64,000 bases of DNA from Sphingobacterium puteale. Its GTDB lineage: Bacteria; Bacteroidota; Bacteroidia; Sphingobacteriales; Sphingobacteriaceae. The stretch lies in NCBI RefSeq assembly GCF_003627955.1, contig NZ_RBWS01000007.1, forward strand, positions 62,001 through 126,000. Direction: 5' to 3'. Position numbers and translations under genes: made by a program. Positions 19,627-28,910 of the stretch are shown piece by piece. Within the stretch, counting starts at the first letter, position 1. Every line of letters begins with the position of its first letter. Below the pieces are notes generated by a model. The model was not told where the DNA came from. It saw nothing but the letters and a program-made list of their open reading frames with translations, and did no database searches.

Positions 19627-20014
19627 ATTATAATTTTTATTCCTTTAAATTTATTTAATGTCTCTAGTAAAACAAAACATATATCTTTTTGTTTTATCAT
19701 AAAATTATCATTTTAAAATAAATTGAAAGAATGCAGCCCACGTAACATATCTGATATCATTAGGTAAATTACTTGAGAATAGAAAAAAAATAAAAATAGT
19801 TAGGGCTTTAAATATCAATCAGTTGAATATTAAAGCTACAATTGAGGAAGAAAAACATTATTAAATGGAATAGTTTTTGATGGTGTAAAATGAAGGTCTA
19901 CCAAATTATAACTCATTATAGATGAGCGGATAGATAATCCATTTTCCATTAATAATTCAAAAATTTTTCGTATTTTCGCAAACATTTCTTAGAGAGGAGA
20001 ATTAATAAAAATTA
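19627..20014. other. Intergenic region between the XRE regulator and rpoD (388 bp)
   Basis: This is A+T-rich non-coding DNA with no ORF I would support. It must hold the divergent promoters of the XRE gene and rpoD. A -7-like TATTTTCG lies at 19971-19978, and a purine-rich GAGGAG sits 16-21 bases before the rpoD ATG. I see no repeats or RNA structure. Confidence 0.6.
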
Positions 20015-20875
20015 ATGAGACAGCTCAAAATTACACAATCTATCACCAATCGTGAGTCCCAGTCTTTGGACAAATACTTACATGAAATTGGTAAAGTAGA
20101 CTTAATTACAGCAGAAGAAGAAGTAGAATTAGCACAGCGCATCCGCGAAGGCGATCAAGTTGCCTTGGAAAAATTGACTAAAACCAACCTTCGTTTCGTA
20201 GTATCAGTAGCAAAACAATATCAAAATCAAGGATTGACCTTAGGTGATTTAATCAATGAAGGCAACCTGGGCTTAATTAAAGCAGCTAAACGTTTTGACG
20301 AAACAAAGGGTTTTAAATTTATTTCTTATGCCGTTTGGTGGATTCGCCAATCTATTCTTCAAGCAATTGCTGAACAATCACGTATCGTACGTCTGCCATT
20401 GAACCAAGTCGGTTCTCTAAGCAAAATCAGTAAGGCTTTCTCAAAACTAGAACAGGAATACGAGCGGGAGCCATCTCCTGAAGAACTGGCAGATATCCTT
20501 GAAACCACCGTTGACAAGGTTTCGGACACCTTAAGTAATTCTGGCCGTCACGTATCCATGGATGCCCCCTTTGTTCAAGGTGAAGAAAACACACTCTTGG
20601 ACGTATTGGAAAACCATGATCCAGATACGGATAGCTCTTTAATTGATGAATCTCTTTCAGAAGAAATCAAGCGATCATTGGCAACTTTAACAGAAAGAGA
20701 ACGTGAAATCATTGTTCTATTCTTTGGATTAGGTTCCAACCACCAACTGTCGCTTGAAGAAATCGGCGAGAAATTCAATTTGACACGGGAACGCGTACGT
20801 CAAATTAAAGACAAGGCTCTTCAACGTTTGAGACACACTTCAAGAAGCAAAATCTTAAAATCTTATTTAGGTTAA
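20015..20875 (+). CDS. rpoD: Housekeeping RNA polymerase sigma factor (RpoD/SigA)
   Basis: This is the primary sigma factor. The 286 residues cover regions 1.2 ([15 protein letters not shown]), 2 ([21 protein letters not shown] and the -7-melting WWIRQSI), 3, and 4 ([14 protein letters not shown], then the [21 protein letters not shown] recognition helix). The long acidic N-terminal region 1.1 of proteobacterial RpoD is missing, as is typical for Bacteroidota, whose sigma recognises TTTG and TAnnTTTG boxes. A strong terminator lies 27 bp downstream. Confidence 0.96.
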   Translation: MRQLKITQSITNRESQSLDKYLHEIGKVDLITAEEEVELAQRIREGDQVALEKLTKTNLRFVVSVAKQYQNQGLTLGDLINEGNLGLIKAAKRFDETKGFKFISYAVWWIRQSILQAIAEQSRIVRLPLNQVGSLSKISKAFSKLEQEYEREPSPEELADILETTVDKVSDTLSNSGRHVSMDAPFVQGEENTLLDVLENHDPDTDSSLIDESLSEEIKRSLATLTEREREIIVLFFGLGSNHQLSLEEIGEKFNLTRERVRQIKDKALQRLRHTSRSKILKSYLG

Positions 20876-20901
20876 AAAAGATATTTATTGAAATTTTTGG
20901 C

Positions 20902-20932
20902 AATCCCAATCAGAAATGATTGGGATTTTTTT
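20902..20932 (+). terminator. Rho-independent terminator after rpoD
   Basis: An 11-bp perfect stem (20902-20912 with 20917-20927) has a GAAA tetraloop and is followed directly by a run of T. Confidence 0.92.
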
Positions 20933-20936
20933 ATAC

Positions 20937-20982
20937 AATAAAAAGGGTCGTTTACTTGATGCAGTAAACGACCCTTTTTATT
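20937..20982 (-). terminator. Rho-independent terminator after the M16 peptidase gene
   Basis: A perfect 17-bp core stem (20940-20956 with 20963-20979), extendable by a few A-T pairs, closes a six-base loop. The outer A/T stretches give T runs on both strands. It lies 22 bp past the minus-strand peptidase stop and also backs up the rpoD terminator. Confidence 0.88.
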
Positions 20983-21003
20983 GTATGTGCAATGGATTCT
21001 ACC

Positions 21004-23859
21004 CTATTTAGAGTCTGGCATCAAAATAAATTCAAAAAGTCGATCTTTTTTCAAATATTTTCCCGCGACATCCTGTACAGATTTCGGCGTGACTTTATTC
21101 AGGTTCTCTGTGCGACGTGTATATCTACTGATATCCAGATCATTTTGGTAAGAACTGGAGATATAATTCAGCCAATAGCCGTTCTCCCGCAGGTTTAATT
21201 CGTTCTGCCTTCTTTGTTCCGCCACAAATTTTTCGATATCCACCTTTTCTGGACCTTGATCCTGAATCTTTTTCACCTCGTCCAATGCCGAAGCGATCAA
21301 TGCATCCGCTTTATCTACCGCCGAACCGAAACCAATTGAAAAGGCATAACGTGCTTTAGGAAGTTTATTGAAACCGGCACGGGCACCGACGCCATACACA
21401 CCGCCTTCTTTCTCACGCAATCGTTCAAGTAATTTGATCGTCAACACACTCTCCAAAGCTTCCATATTAACATTTTCAGCTTCACTATAGTCATAGTCTC
21501 CATAATAAGCCAATTGCGTACTTGCCTTCTGCTCCTTGCCTTTGTGCACGACAACACGCTCCCCTTTAGCCGGCTCCAGAATATTTAAGTCTTTATAGTT
21601 CTCTCCCCTTTTGACTGCAGGTAGAGAGGCAAGATAAGTCTCAATATAGGGTTTAATCTGGTTTTCATCAAATGATCCTACAATAGTAAAAACGAAATCC
21701 GAAGCATCTGCAAATCGTTCTTTATAAATTGCCAATGCACGATTCGGATCAATCTTTGTAAGCGTTTCGACTGTCGGGTTTTGTCTCCGAACATTATTAC
21801 CATAGAGCACCTCTTTTACTTTATCTGAAAAGACATTATTGGGATCGCTCAGCCTGTTCTCCAATGATCCTTTTGCTCTGGTCATAGTACTCTGAAAGAT
21901 ATCGCTATCCAGCCGTGGTTCCGTAAAATAACCATAAATTAACTCAAAGGCATTTTTCAGGCCTTCTTTATCTGTGCGACCAGAGATACCCTCATAGCGC
22001 TCGGAAATATACGGTGAAATCGAAACCTCCTTCCCGGCAAGATATTTCGTTAATTCGACATTACTCATTTGTCCAACACCACTTGCGTCCACCAATGAGG
22101 ATGCATTTGAGGCCGAGAAATAATCCGCATCAGGGTATAACGATGTTCCCCCCGGGCTATAAGCCACAATCTGAATTTCGTCATTCTTAAAATCTGTTGG
22201 TTTTAAGATCACCTTCACGCCATTGCTCAATTGCAATTCCTTCGCTTGAACCGCGCCAATGTCTTTTGAAGACAGAATAGTACCCTTGACAGGCTCTTTG
22301 GATAGCAAAGGCAGATTAGAGACCTTATCTTCGTAAGCAGAGACCGGAGTATCTTCGACAGCCTTTACCCAGCCTAGAACAGCTTGTTCGGTAGGCAGGT
22401 TAGCTTTTTCCTTTTCGGGGCCCATAATCAATATATCACGATTTAAATCGGTATAATATTTTTTGACCAAGGCATTTACCTCTTCCAGTTTTAAGGTGGG
22501 CAATAATTGTTTCGTTAAGTTATAAGAAGCCTCATTACTCAAGGCAGGTTCGTGGTCAATAAAGTAGTTCAGATAACGGTTGACATAGCTATCGGATTTT
22601 TTCTTATCCCGCTCGATATAGGCCATTTCATTGCCCTTCTTCATATCAGCGAGCGCCCGATCAAGCTCAGTCTGTGTAAAGCCGTATTTTTGGATACGCT
22701 CAAATTCGGTCAACATCGCTTTAAACCCTGATTCCAGTTCTCCCGGTTTGGGTACCACCACTAGGGAGAATGTATTTAAGTTAGCCACGAAATCGCCGAT
22801 ACTACCCCCTGCTTGCATAAAAGGTGGATTGGGTTGCTGCATCAGCTCAGAAAAACGGCCAGCAATCATCTGATTGAAAATGCTTTTGAGCAATTCGTTA
22901 CGGTAATCTCCAACGGTAACCACCTTTTCCTTTTCGTTCTTGATCAGGATCTGGGCTACGGTATAAGGAAGTTCTGGATCCGAGATCGTCAAAAATTGAT
23001 TTTTATTCAACAGATCGACCCGAAACTCTTTACGTGGAAGAACCTTCTTCGGCATCGTCATATCCGAAAATAACGCCTTCACTTTTTCTTCGATTGCTTT
23101 AGGATCAATATCACCTACAATAATGAGCGCCTGCAGATCTGGGCGGTACCAGTCCTGGTGAAACTTACGTATTTCGCTATATGGAAAGGTCTTTAAAATT
23201 TCTTCCGTACCAATCGGTAAACGTTTTGAATAAAGAGATCCGTTGAGTACCATCGGAAAATACTGATCTTGCAGACGTTGTTGCACGCCCCTTCCCCCAC
23301 GTTTCTCTTCCAAAATTACCCCACGTTCTTTATCAATTTCCTCTCCATCCAATAAAGCATCTTGTGCCCAGTCGCGCATGACCTGCAATCCATTTTTCAA
23401 CAATTCTGGATCATCCGACGGTATAGGTAATTGATAGACTGTTTGATCAAAACTGGTATAGGCATTCAGATCCGAGCCAAACCGGACACCAGCTTTCTGG
23501 AGGTAATTGACAAGTTCATTTTTTGGAAAATGCTTCAGACCATTAAAGTTCATGTGTTCCAAAAAATGCGCCAACCCGAGCTGCTTTTCATTTTCTAGGA
23601 TCGAACCAGCTTTCATGCCCAAATACATCGTAACGCGGCCCTTGGGCTCTGTATTTTTACGGATAAAATATGTAAATCCATTTTTTAGTTTACCGGTGAC
23701 AACTTCATTGTCGAAAGGCAATTTTTGATTTAAGGCCAAACTATCCTGTGACAGAATAGCTCTGGCTTCCGCCCTCAAGCTGGTTGGCATTTTTGCTTCT
23801 ACTCCATAGAAAGTCGCGGGTAGTAAAAAGACTAATGCAAGTGGTTTAATGAATTTCAT
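21004..23859 (-). CDS. M16 family zinc metallopeptidase, secreted or periplasmic
   Basis: This 951-residue protein has an N-terminal signal sequence (residues 1-22). The first M16 domain carries the inverted zinc motif HFLEH (H98, E101, H102) and a downstream Glu. The second half (from about 520) is the inactive M16-like domain that forms the clamshell, ending near GGVYGVGARAGF. Two-domain M16 proteases degrade peptides about 10-70 residues long. The gene is monocistronic. The substrate is unknown. Confidence 0.92.
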   Translation of the reverse strand: MKFIKPLALVFLLPATFYGVEAKMPTSLRAEARAILSQDSLALNQKLPFDNEVVTGKLKNGFTYFIRKNTEPKGRVTMYLGMKAGSILENEKQLGLAHFLEHMNFNGLKHFPKNELVNYLQKAGVRFGSDLNAYTSFDQTVYQLPIPSDDPELLKNGLQVMRDWAQDALLDGEEIDKERGVILEEKRGGRGVQQRLQDQYFPMVLNGSLYSKRLPIGTEEILKTFPYSEIRKFHQDWYRPDLQALIIVGDIDPKAIEEKVKALFSDMTMPKKVLPRKEFRVDLLNKNQFLTISDPELPYTVAQILIKNEKEKVVTVGDYRNELLKSIFNQMIAGRFSELMQQPNPPFMQAGGSIGDFVANLNTFSLVVVPKPGELESGFKAMLTEFERIQKYGFTQTELDRALADMKKGNEMAYIERDKKKSDSYVNRYLNYFIDHEPALSNEASYNLTKQLLPTLKLEEVNALVKKYYTDLNRDILIMGPEKEKANLPTEQAVLGWVKAVEDTPVSAYEDKVSNLPLLSKEPVKGTILSSKDIGAVQAKELQLSNGVKVILKPTDFKNDEIQIVAYSPGGTSLYPDADYFSASNASSLVDASGVGQMSNVELTKYLAGKEVSISPYISERYEGISGRTDKEGLKNAFELIYGYFTEPRLDSDIFQSTMTRAKGSLENRLSDPNNVFSDKVKEVLYGNNVRRQNPTVETLTKIDPNRALAIYKERFADASDFVFTIVGSFDENQIKPYIETYLASLPAVKRGENYKDLNILEPAKGERVVVHKGKEQKASTQLAYYGDYDYSEAENVNMEALESVLTIKLLERLREKEGGVYGVGARAGFNKLPKARYAFSIGFGSAVDKADALIASALDEVKKIQDQGPEKVDIEKFVAEQRRQNELNLRENGYWLNYISSSYQNDLDISRYTRRTENLNKVTPKSVQDVAGKYLKKDRLFEFILMPDSK

Positions 23860-24044
23860 ACAAAAAAACTCTTTTTTTTAATTTTTTGCTATTTGTTTAT
23901 ATTAGGGTAAACGGGACTGGAGACCAATTGTCCCGATAGATAGTGAATACGGATAAAATATTTTTAATATCCCTTACGGGATGGAGCTTCTCATTCCTAT
24001 TGCTCATGTTTTGTAAAAAATACGCTTAAAAATACAGAATATCT

Positions 24045-24076
24045 TTCGAAAAGAACAATAGTTAATTGTAATTTTG
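24045..24076 (+). promoter_or_regulatory. Probable xerD promoter
   Basis: TTCG (24045-24048) lies 20 bases before TAATTTTG (24069-24076), an exact TAnnTTTG match. The box ends six bases before the xerD ATG at 24083, the same spacing as between the tRNA-Arg promoter and its RNA, so the mRNA may be leaderless. Confidence 0.5.
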
Positions 24077-24082
24077 TTGCAA

Positions 24083-24985
24083 ATGGATTTCAGCAACTGG
24101 CAGGTCATAAAAAAAGAATTCGAGCAATTTCTAAAGTTCGAACGGGGTTTAAGCATCAACTCAATAGACGCCTATCTGAACGATGTTTCTAAATTCCAGG
24201 TCTATTGTGAGGATAACAACCTCGTTTTAAATCAGATTGCCCGCAAAGATATTCAGCATTTTCTACAGTGGTTGCAGGAATTTAATATCTCGCCGTTCAC
24301 ACAATCGCGTTTGATATCCGGACTGAAAACATTTTTTAGTTTTTTGATCATCGAACATGAACTGGACAACAATCCGACAGAACTGCTGCAGGCACCACGG
24401 CTGAGCAGAAAACTGCCGAGTGTATTGAGCATTCATGAAATTGACCAATTGATTGCAGCCATAGATCTTTCCAGCATGGAGGGCGAACGCAATAAAACAA
24501 TTATTGAAGTATTATATGGTTGTGGACTGCGGGTATCCGAACTCGTCAACCTCAAAATATCCAATTTGTTTCTCGATGTAGAATTTATCAAAGTGGAAGG
24601 CAAAGGCAGTAAAGAACGGCTGATTCCCATCGGTCAGCAGGCGATCAAACACTTGAGGCTCTATTTGGATTCCGTTAGACCACATATTAAAATCAAAGAT
24701 GGGAATGAGGACATTGTATTTCTGAACAGAAGAGGTTCGGCTTTATCTAGGGTGATGATCTTTCTGATCATTAAGGAACTTGCTCAAAAAATTGGATTGC
24801 AAAAGACGATTAGCCCCCATACATTTAGACATAGCTTTGCCTCTCACCTCGTTGAAGGCGGTGCTGATCTAAGGGCTGTACAAGATATGTTGGGGCATGA
24901 AAGCATTACAACGACTGAAATATATACACATATCGATCGGGATTACCTCCATTCCATCATCACGCAATACCATCCCAGATCTTAA
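24083..24985 (+). CDS. xerD: Site-specific tyrosine recombinase XerD
   Basis: This enzyme resolves chromosome dimers at dif with XerC. The 300 residues have a SAM-like N-terminal core-binding domain and a catalytic domain with all tyrosine recombinase residues: Arg in YGCGLRVSEL, Lys in GKGSKERLIP, HTFRH, the second His in MLGHESI, and the nucleophile Tyr in TTEIYTHI. Length and sequence are those of the housekeeping enzyme, not of a phage or transposon integrase. TTG codons at 24074 and 24077 precede the preferred ATG at 24083. Confidence 0.93.
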   Translation: MDFSNWQVIKKEFEQFLKFERGLSINSIDAYLNDVSKFQVYCEDNNLVLNQIARKDIQHFLQWLQEFNISPFTQSRLISGLKTFFSFLIIEHELDNNPTELLQAPRLSRKLPSVLSIHEIDQLIAAIDLSSMEGERNKTIIEVLYGCGLRVSELVNLKISNLFLDVEFIKVEGKGSKERLIPIGQQAIKHLRLYLDSVRPHIKIKDGNEDIVFLNRRGSALSRVMIFLIIKELAQKIGLQKTISPHTFRHSFASHLVEGGADLRAVQDMLGHESITTTEIYTHIDRDYLHSIITQYHPRS

Positions 24986-25311
24986 TCTGTTATCGGTTGG
25001 GTAAATCAATACATAAGTTTAAAACGGTTGTTGTGCCAAATGCAATGATATTTTTTGCCACCCTAAACCCAATGGAATTTGCAGTCCGAATAAAGCACCC
25101 GAGCAAACAGTGCAGCACAACTTAAACGCAACCATGAATACATGTTACTAATAGACAAAAAGTTAGGTCAGAAAACCGGAATGGCATAAATTATAAAAGC
25201 TGGGCGGCTAAAACAAGGATGGCCATGCTGCTGAAATTCCCGGTTCAAAAGTTTAAATTTTATCGCAAAGATTATTTGTAAGATCTGGAAAATAGTATAT
25301 CTTTGCGACAC
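24986..25311. other. Intergenic region between xerD and tRNA-Arg (326 bp)
   Basis: No coding region is credible. An antisense frame at 25168-25398 is only the reverse of the tRNA region. The 3' end holds the tRNA promoter at 25275-25305. Nothing else stands out. Confidence 0.6.
25275..25305 (+). promoter_or_regulatory. Consensus Bacteroidota promoter for tRNA-Arg
   Basis: TTTG (25275-25278), exactly 19 bases, then TATCTTTG (25298-25305): a full match to the -33/-7 consensus. The tRNA begins 7 bases after the -7 box, so the 5' leader is at most a few bases. Confidence 0.85.
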
Positions 25312-25383
25312 GTTCCCGTAGTTCAATGGATAGAATTTCAGATTCCGGTTCTGACGATGTGGGTTCGACCCCCGCCGGGAACA
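25312..25383 (+). tRNA. tRNA-Arg (anticodon CCG)
   Basis: A full cloverleaf can be drawn. The acceptor GTTCCCG (25312-25318) pairs with CGGGAAC (25376-25382). The anticodon stem TCAGA/TCTGA encloses loop TTCCGGT with CCG at 25345-25347. The T stem GTGGG/CCCGC encloses TTCGACC. The discriminator is A25383, and CCA is not encoded. It reads CGG arginine codons. Confidence 0.95.
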
Positions 25384-25400
25384 CATCCTATTTAACAATA

Positions 25401-25430
25401 AAAAAGACGACCAATTGATCGTCTTTTTTA
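25401..25430 (+). terminator. Rho-independent terminator after tRNA-Arg (probably bidirectional)
   Basis: A 10-bp stem (25401-25410 with 25419-25428) with A and T runs on either side, 17 bases after the tRNA. It can also end the minus-strand flavoprotein transcript. Confidence 0.85.
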
Positions 25431-25507
25431 TTTAACAACTATAACTCCAAGTTCTTCAAGTATCTCCAGCTAAAATTCTATTGCAGCATGCTTGTCTAGC
25501 CCCAAGT

Positions 25508-26605
25508 TTAGGACAAATTCTTTTGCAGCAATTTATGCTGAGATGCCGTAAATATATTCCGAAATAAAATATTGATTTCATTGTCAGTGGCTGCGCCCGA
25601 AATCCCCGTATGGGGATAGAGTTTAATGACATTAGATAGAATAATCTCCACAAAGTCTCTACTTTCCATTGCTATACGCTCATATAATGTGGTATTATCA
25701 GCTTCATTCTCAAGATTATCCCAAGATCGAACAGCAAGCTCCATGATACTATTTTCCCTAGCTGTATAGTCCTGCTGCATTTCATCCAACATCCGAAAAG
25801 CAGCTTTACTTTCCGCGCTTTCCCATCTCCCACCATTAGACTTCAATACAAATAACTTCTCGATCAAATCCAAAAACCGATGATACATCCCCATAAAGTT
25901 TACCAGTAAGGTCAACTCTGCAAACGGCATAAAAGGGTATTTGTAGAGCAGCTCCGTCCGTGTACTTTTTGAGGCATCGATAAAAAATGACTGATGCTCA
26001 TCCACCCGTATATTGTCCAGCGAAAAGGAATGCGATGCTGTCGCCTCCAGGCCAAATGTATCCCAATCATAATGAATCAATACAAATTCACGCGCCACAA
26101 AGAACGATTTTACAAGTGGGTCTCCACCCTCATCCAATAGCGGCTTTCCATCCTCCTGAATATAGGCGTTCAAGGTAAAGTGTGTCAAGTGGGGAGCTCC
26201 GGTAGCATATTTCCAAAGCCCTTTCAGGCGATAAGATTTACCCTCACGTTCAGCCACACCAGCAACCTGACCACTGCCGCCAAAACATACCGTTTTTGAG
26301 TTGAAAATATCCTGTCCGACCGCTGGATCAATAAAGCCAGTAAAAAGATTCGCACCGGCACATAAAGTTACTGTCCACGCCAATCCCCCATCATGATAAG
26401 CCAGCTCCTTCAACAAAGAAAGCCCACTGACCAAATCCAGCCCCAGGCCATTCAAAGATTGTGGTACCCAGATTTTAAACCACTTGTTCCGGTATATTAG
26501 CTCAAGCTGCTCATTAGACAAACTCTTTTGCTGAATTCCTTTGCGTTGCTGGTCCTTAAGAACAGCGATATCCCCATCAATCAGTTGCATATTTCTTTTC
26601 ATCAC
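25508..26605 (-). CDS. Acyl-CoA dehydrogenase-like flavoprotein in the TPP-riboswitch operon
   Basis: This 365-residue protein has the acyl-CoA dehydrogenase fold order: an N-terminal helical domain, a middle beta domain (CFGGSGQVAGVAERE, then GLWKYATGAPHLTHF) and a C-terminal helical bundle from about residue 225. The middle-domain tryptophan-containing stretch resembles the flavin-dependent monooxygenase branch (HsaA/DszC-like) as much as true dehydrogenases, and I see no clear catalytic Glu. It overlaps the upstream pnuC-like gene by 29 bp, so the two are translated from one mRNA under TPP control. A role in thiamine or a thiamine precursor is implied by context only. Confidence 0.8.
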   Translation of the reverse strand: MMKRNMQLIDGDIAVLKDQQRKGIQQKSLSNEQLELIYRNKWFKIWVPQSLNGLGLDLVSGLSLLKELAYHDGGLAWTVTLCAGANLFTGFIDPAVGQDIFNSKTVCFGGSGQVAGVAEREGKSYRLKGLWKYATGAPHLTHFTLNAYIQEDGKPLLDEGGDPLVKSFFVAREFVLIHYDWDTFGLEATASHSFSLDNIRVDEHQSFFIDASKSTRTELLYKYPFMPFAELTLLVNFMGMYHRFLDLIEKLFVLKSNGGRWESAESKAAFRMLDEMQQDYTARENSIMELAVRSWDNLENEADNTTLYERIAMESRDFVEIILSNVIKLYPHTGISGAATDNEINILFRNIFTASQHKLLQKNLS

Positions 26606-27197
26606 TTAATATTCTCCGCCAATTAAAATACCCACTAAAAGCCATCACAAATAAAAATAAGGTTAAAGCAGCATACAGGAATAAACCCTTGTGCATCAGC
26701 AAAGGAATCGCCATCAGATTGCTGATGTTAAGCAAAATCCAATTTTCAAGTTTACGTTTCGCCAGCAGCCACATCCCCGCCCAGGCTGTGCAGGAAACAA
26801 AGGAGTCCCATAGCGGAACATCTGAATCAGTTAAATGCACCAGACCAAAATAGAATGACAGAAAACCTGCCACACAGATAAAACCAACAATCTGCCAATC
26901 GCGGACTGTACTACGACTGATCGGCACTATATTATCACTGCTATATTTCCAGTAGATCCAGCCATAAACACTCATGACAAGATAATACAGATGCAACAAT
27001 ATTTCGGCGTATAATTTTGCATGGAATAAAACATATACCGAGATAATGATACCTATAATCCCAAAGAGGTAATTGACAGATTTATTCTGTCGCGAAAACC
27101 AAACCTGCAGGATACCAAAACAGACCCCCAGCCATTCGGCTATTGTGGCCTGTTGTATTTGTTTAATAAAAGCTTCGAAAATTGTCTCAGAAGTCAT
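26577..27197 (-). CDS. pnuC: PnuC-family transporter, probably thiamine-specific (PnuT)
   Basis: This 206-residue inner-membrane protein has seven to eight hydrophobic segments and PnuC-family signatures such as LGVCFGILQVWFSRQNKSVNY at the N-terminus and WILLNISNLMAIPLLMHKGL near the C-terminus. PnuC proteins are facilitators for vitamin nucleosides: nicotinamide riboside (PnuC) or thiamine (PnuT). A TPP riboswitch immediately upstream on the same strand points to thiamine. The vitamin is probably trapped by phosphorylation after uptake; no kinase is adjacent. The downstream flavoprotein gene overlaps its 3' end. Confidence 0.88.
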   Translation of the reverse strand: MTSETIFEAFIKQIQQATIAEWLGVCFGILQVWFSRQNKSVNYLFGIIGIIISVYVLFHAKLYAEILLHLYYLVMSVYGWIYWKYSSDNIVPISRSTVRDWQIVGFICVAGFLSFYFGLVHLTDSDVPLWDSFVSCTAWAGMWLLAKRKLENWILLNISNLMAIPLLMHKGLFLYAALTLFLFVMAFSGYFNWRRILSDEKKYATD

Positions 27198-27269
27198 TCA
27201 AATGTTTATTATTTTGTGTAATTACATAATAAACTTACGAGCGGAAAAACGGATGTTTTTATTGAAATT

Positions 27270-27390
27270 AAAATCCCTACGCCAGCATTACCCGGATCAG
27301 GTATATAAAAGCGATTGTACAAGGCCGTACAATCGCCTTTATTGGGTATAATCTCAGCCCGGATGACATAGTCATTTCCAAGCACCCCAT
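27270..27390 (-). ncRNA. TPP (THI-element) riboswitch
   Basis: On the minus strand, GGGGTGC (27382-27388) opens the aptamer. GGCTGAGA and ATACCC follow, then a variable P3 hairpin made of two arms of GCGATTGTAC type, then ACCTGATCCGGGTAATGC and GCGTAGGGA (ending 27274). These are the conserved thiamine pyrophosphate-binding segments in the right order. It lies about 75 bp before the pnuC-like ATG. The expression platform is not obvious: only a weak AAAAAC/GTTTTT hairpin is seen. The 5' edge is 20 bp from the mqo stop. Confidence 0.95.
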
Positions 27391-27403
27391 AAGTATATTG
27401 TTT

Positions 27404-27435
27404 ATTGAAATTAATCTATATCTATTAATTTCAAT
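27404..27435 (-). repeat. Inverted repeat across the mqo stop codon
   Basis: A perfect 12-bp A+T-rich inverted repeat (27404-27415 and 27424-27435) with an 8-base loop spans the mqo stop. There is no T run on the minus-strand side, so it is at best a weak terminator or an RNA 3'-end stabiliser just before the riboswitch. Confidence 0.6.
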
Positions 27436-28910
27436 GTTTTATGCGTACGGATACGCGTTTCACGGCAAAGCTCAGCATCATCATTTAATGACTTACCATG
27501 TGAAGGAATCATCTCGCGCAGTTTTTTGCGGTATTCATCTGATTTAGCACGCTCAGGGAAACATTTCTTTAAGAGACTGATCATGATCGCCACCGAAGTA
27601 GATGCACCTGGCGACGCGCCCAATAAGGCTGCGATAGAACCATCTGCACTCGATACCACTTCGGTACCAAACTCTAAAATCCCCCCTTTTTTCTCATCTT
27701 TTTTAATCACCTGTACACGTTGGCCAGCTTTTTCAATAACCCAATCTTCTAATTTAGCGGTTGGCATAAATTGTTTCAGCGATTCCAATTTATCTTTAGG
27801 AGATTTCATAACCTCTGTAATGAGATATTTGGTCAATGGCAAATTATCAAGTCCCGCGGATAACATCGGACGGATATTGGATAATTTGATTGAAGCCGGC
27901 AAATCAAAATAAGAACCCTGTTTCAAAAATTTGGTCGAGAAACCAGCATATGGACCGAAAAGTAAAGCTTGCTTACCATCGATGTAACGTGTATCCAAAT
28001 GTGGTACAGACATCGGTGGAGCACCAACAGATGCTTTACCATAGACTTTAGCATGATGCGTATTGATAATATCTTCGTTTACGCATCTCAACCATTGTCC
28101 CCCCACAGGAAATCCACCATAACCTTTCGCTTCTGGGATACCCGATTTCTCCAACAACAACAAGGAGTGCCCGCCAGCGCCTATAAAAACAAACTTCGCT
28201 TTTAGCTCTCTCTTTTTCCCTGTTTTCAGATCCTTCACTTCGATTTCCCAACGGCCATCATCCTCACGGTCGATATCAACAACTTCATGGTTTAAGGAAA
28301 TTGAAATATTTTCTTTGTTTGCCAGATTGTTAATCAAATCACGTGTCAATGAACCGAAATTCACGTCAGTACCTAAATCCATCTTGGTCGCAGCAATTTT
28401 CTCACTTGCATCCCGTCCTTCCATCATCAAAGGAATCCATGATTTCAAGAGTTCTGCATCTTCGGTATATTCCATGCCCTTAAACAAAGTCTGGGTATTC
28501 ATCGTCTCCCATCTTGTCTTCAGGAATTTAACATCTTTTTCACCAAAAACCGCACTCATGTGTGGAATGCTGCGGATAAAATTCTCCGGTTGGGCAATAA
28601 TTCCTTTATCAACCAAGTACGACCAAAACTGCTTCGATACTTCGAATTGCTCTGCAATTTTAACAGCTTTATCAACTTTTACAGAACCATCTTTTTGTTC
28701 CGGTGTATAATTCAATTCGCACAAGGCCGAGTGGCCTGTGCCAGCATTATTCCAAGCGTCAGAGCTCTCAGCCGCCACAACATCCAAACGCTCAAGAATT
28801 TCAATATTAACGTCTGGGCTTAATTCATTGATTAGTGTACCCAAAGTAGCACTCATAATACCGGCGCCGATTAGAACAACGTCAACTTCTTTATTTGATT
28901 TTTTGCTCAT
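27411..28910 (-). CDS. mqo: Malate:quinone oxidoreductase
   Basis: This membrane-associated FAD enzyme oxidises malate to oxaloacetate and feeds electrons to quinone, replacing or complementing malate dehydrogenase. The 499 residues start with the FAD fingerprint VVLIGAGIMSATLG, and include family stretches ERLDVVAAESSDAWNNAGTGHSA and GASPGASTSVAIM. Length matches the family. A TAAATTTG -7 box at 28927-28934 (minus strand) lies about 17 bp before the ATG, with a poorer -33 box. No strong terminator separates it from the TPP riboswitch downstream. Confidence 0.95.
   Translation of the reverse strand: MSKKSNKEVDVVLIGAGIMSATLGTLINELSPDVNIEILERLDVVAAESSDAWNNAGTGHSALCELNYTPEQKDGSVKVDKAVKIAEQFEVSKQFWSYLVDKGIIAQPENFIRSIPHMSAVFGEKDVKFLKTRWETMNTQTLFKGMEYTEDAELLKSWIPLMMEGRDASEKIAATKMDLGTDVNFGSLTRDLINNLANKENISISLNHEVVDIDREDDGRWEIEVKDLKTGKKRELKAKFVFIGAGGHSLLLLEKSGIPEAKGYGGFPVGGQWLRCVNEDIINTHHAKVYGKASVGAPPMSVPHLDTRYIDGKQALLFGPYAGFSTKFLKQGSYFDLPASIKLSNIRPMLSAGLDNLPLTKYLITEVMKSPKDKLESLKQFMPTAKLEDWVIEKAGQRVQVIKKDEKKGGILEFGTEVVSSADGSIAALLGASPGASTSVAIMISLLKKCFPERAKSDEYRKKLREMIPSHGKSLNDDAELCRETRIRTHKTLKLIDID

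Noticed and set aside
24083..25383. Tyrosine recombinase next to a tRNA, hinting at an integrated element
   Set aside because: The recombinase is housekeeping XerD by length and sequence. There are no repeated att-like ends, no cargo and no compositional change, and the tRNA is intact.
25168..25398. Minus-strand ORF containing RRGSNPHRQN
   Set aside because: It is the antisense of the tRNA-Arg and its flank, a familiar false protein from tRNA genes.
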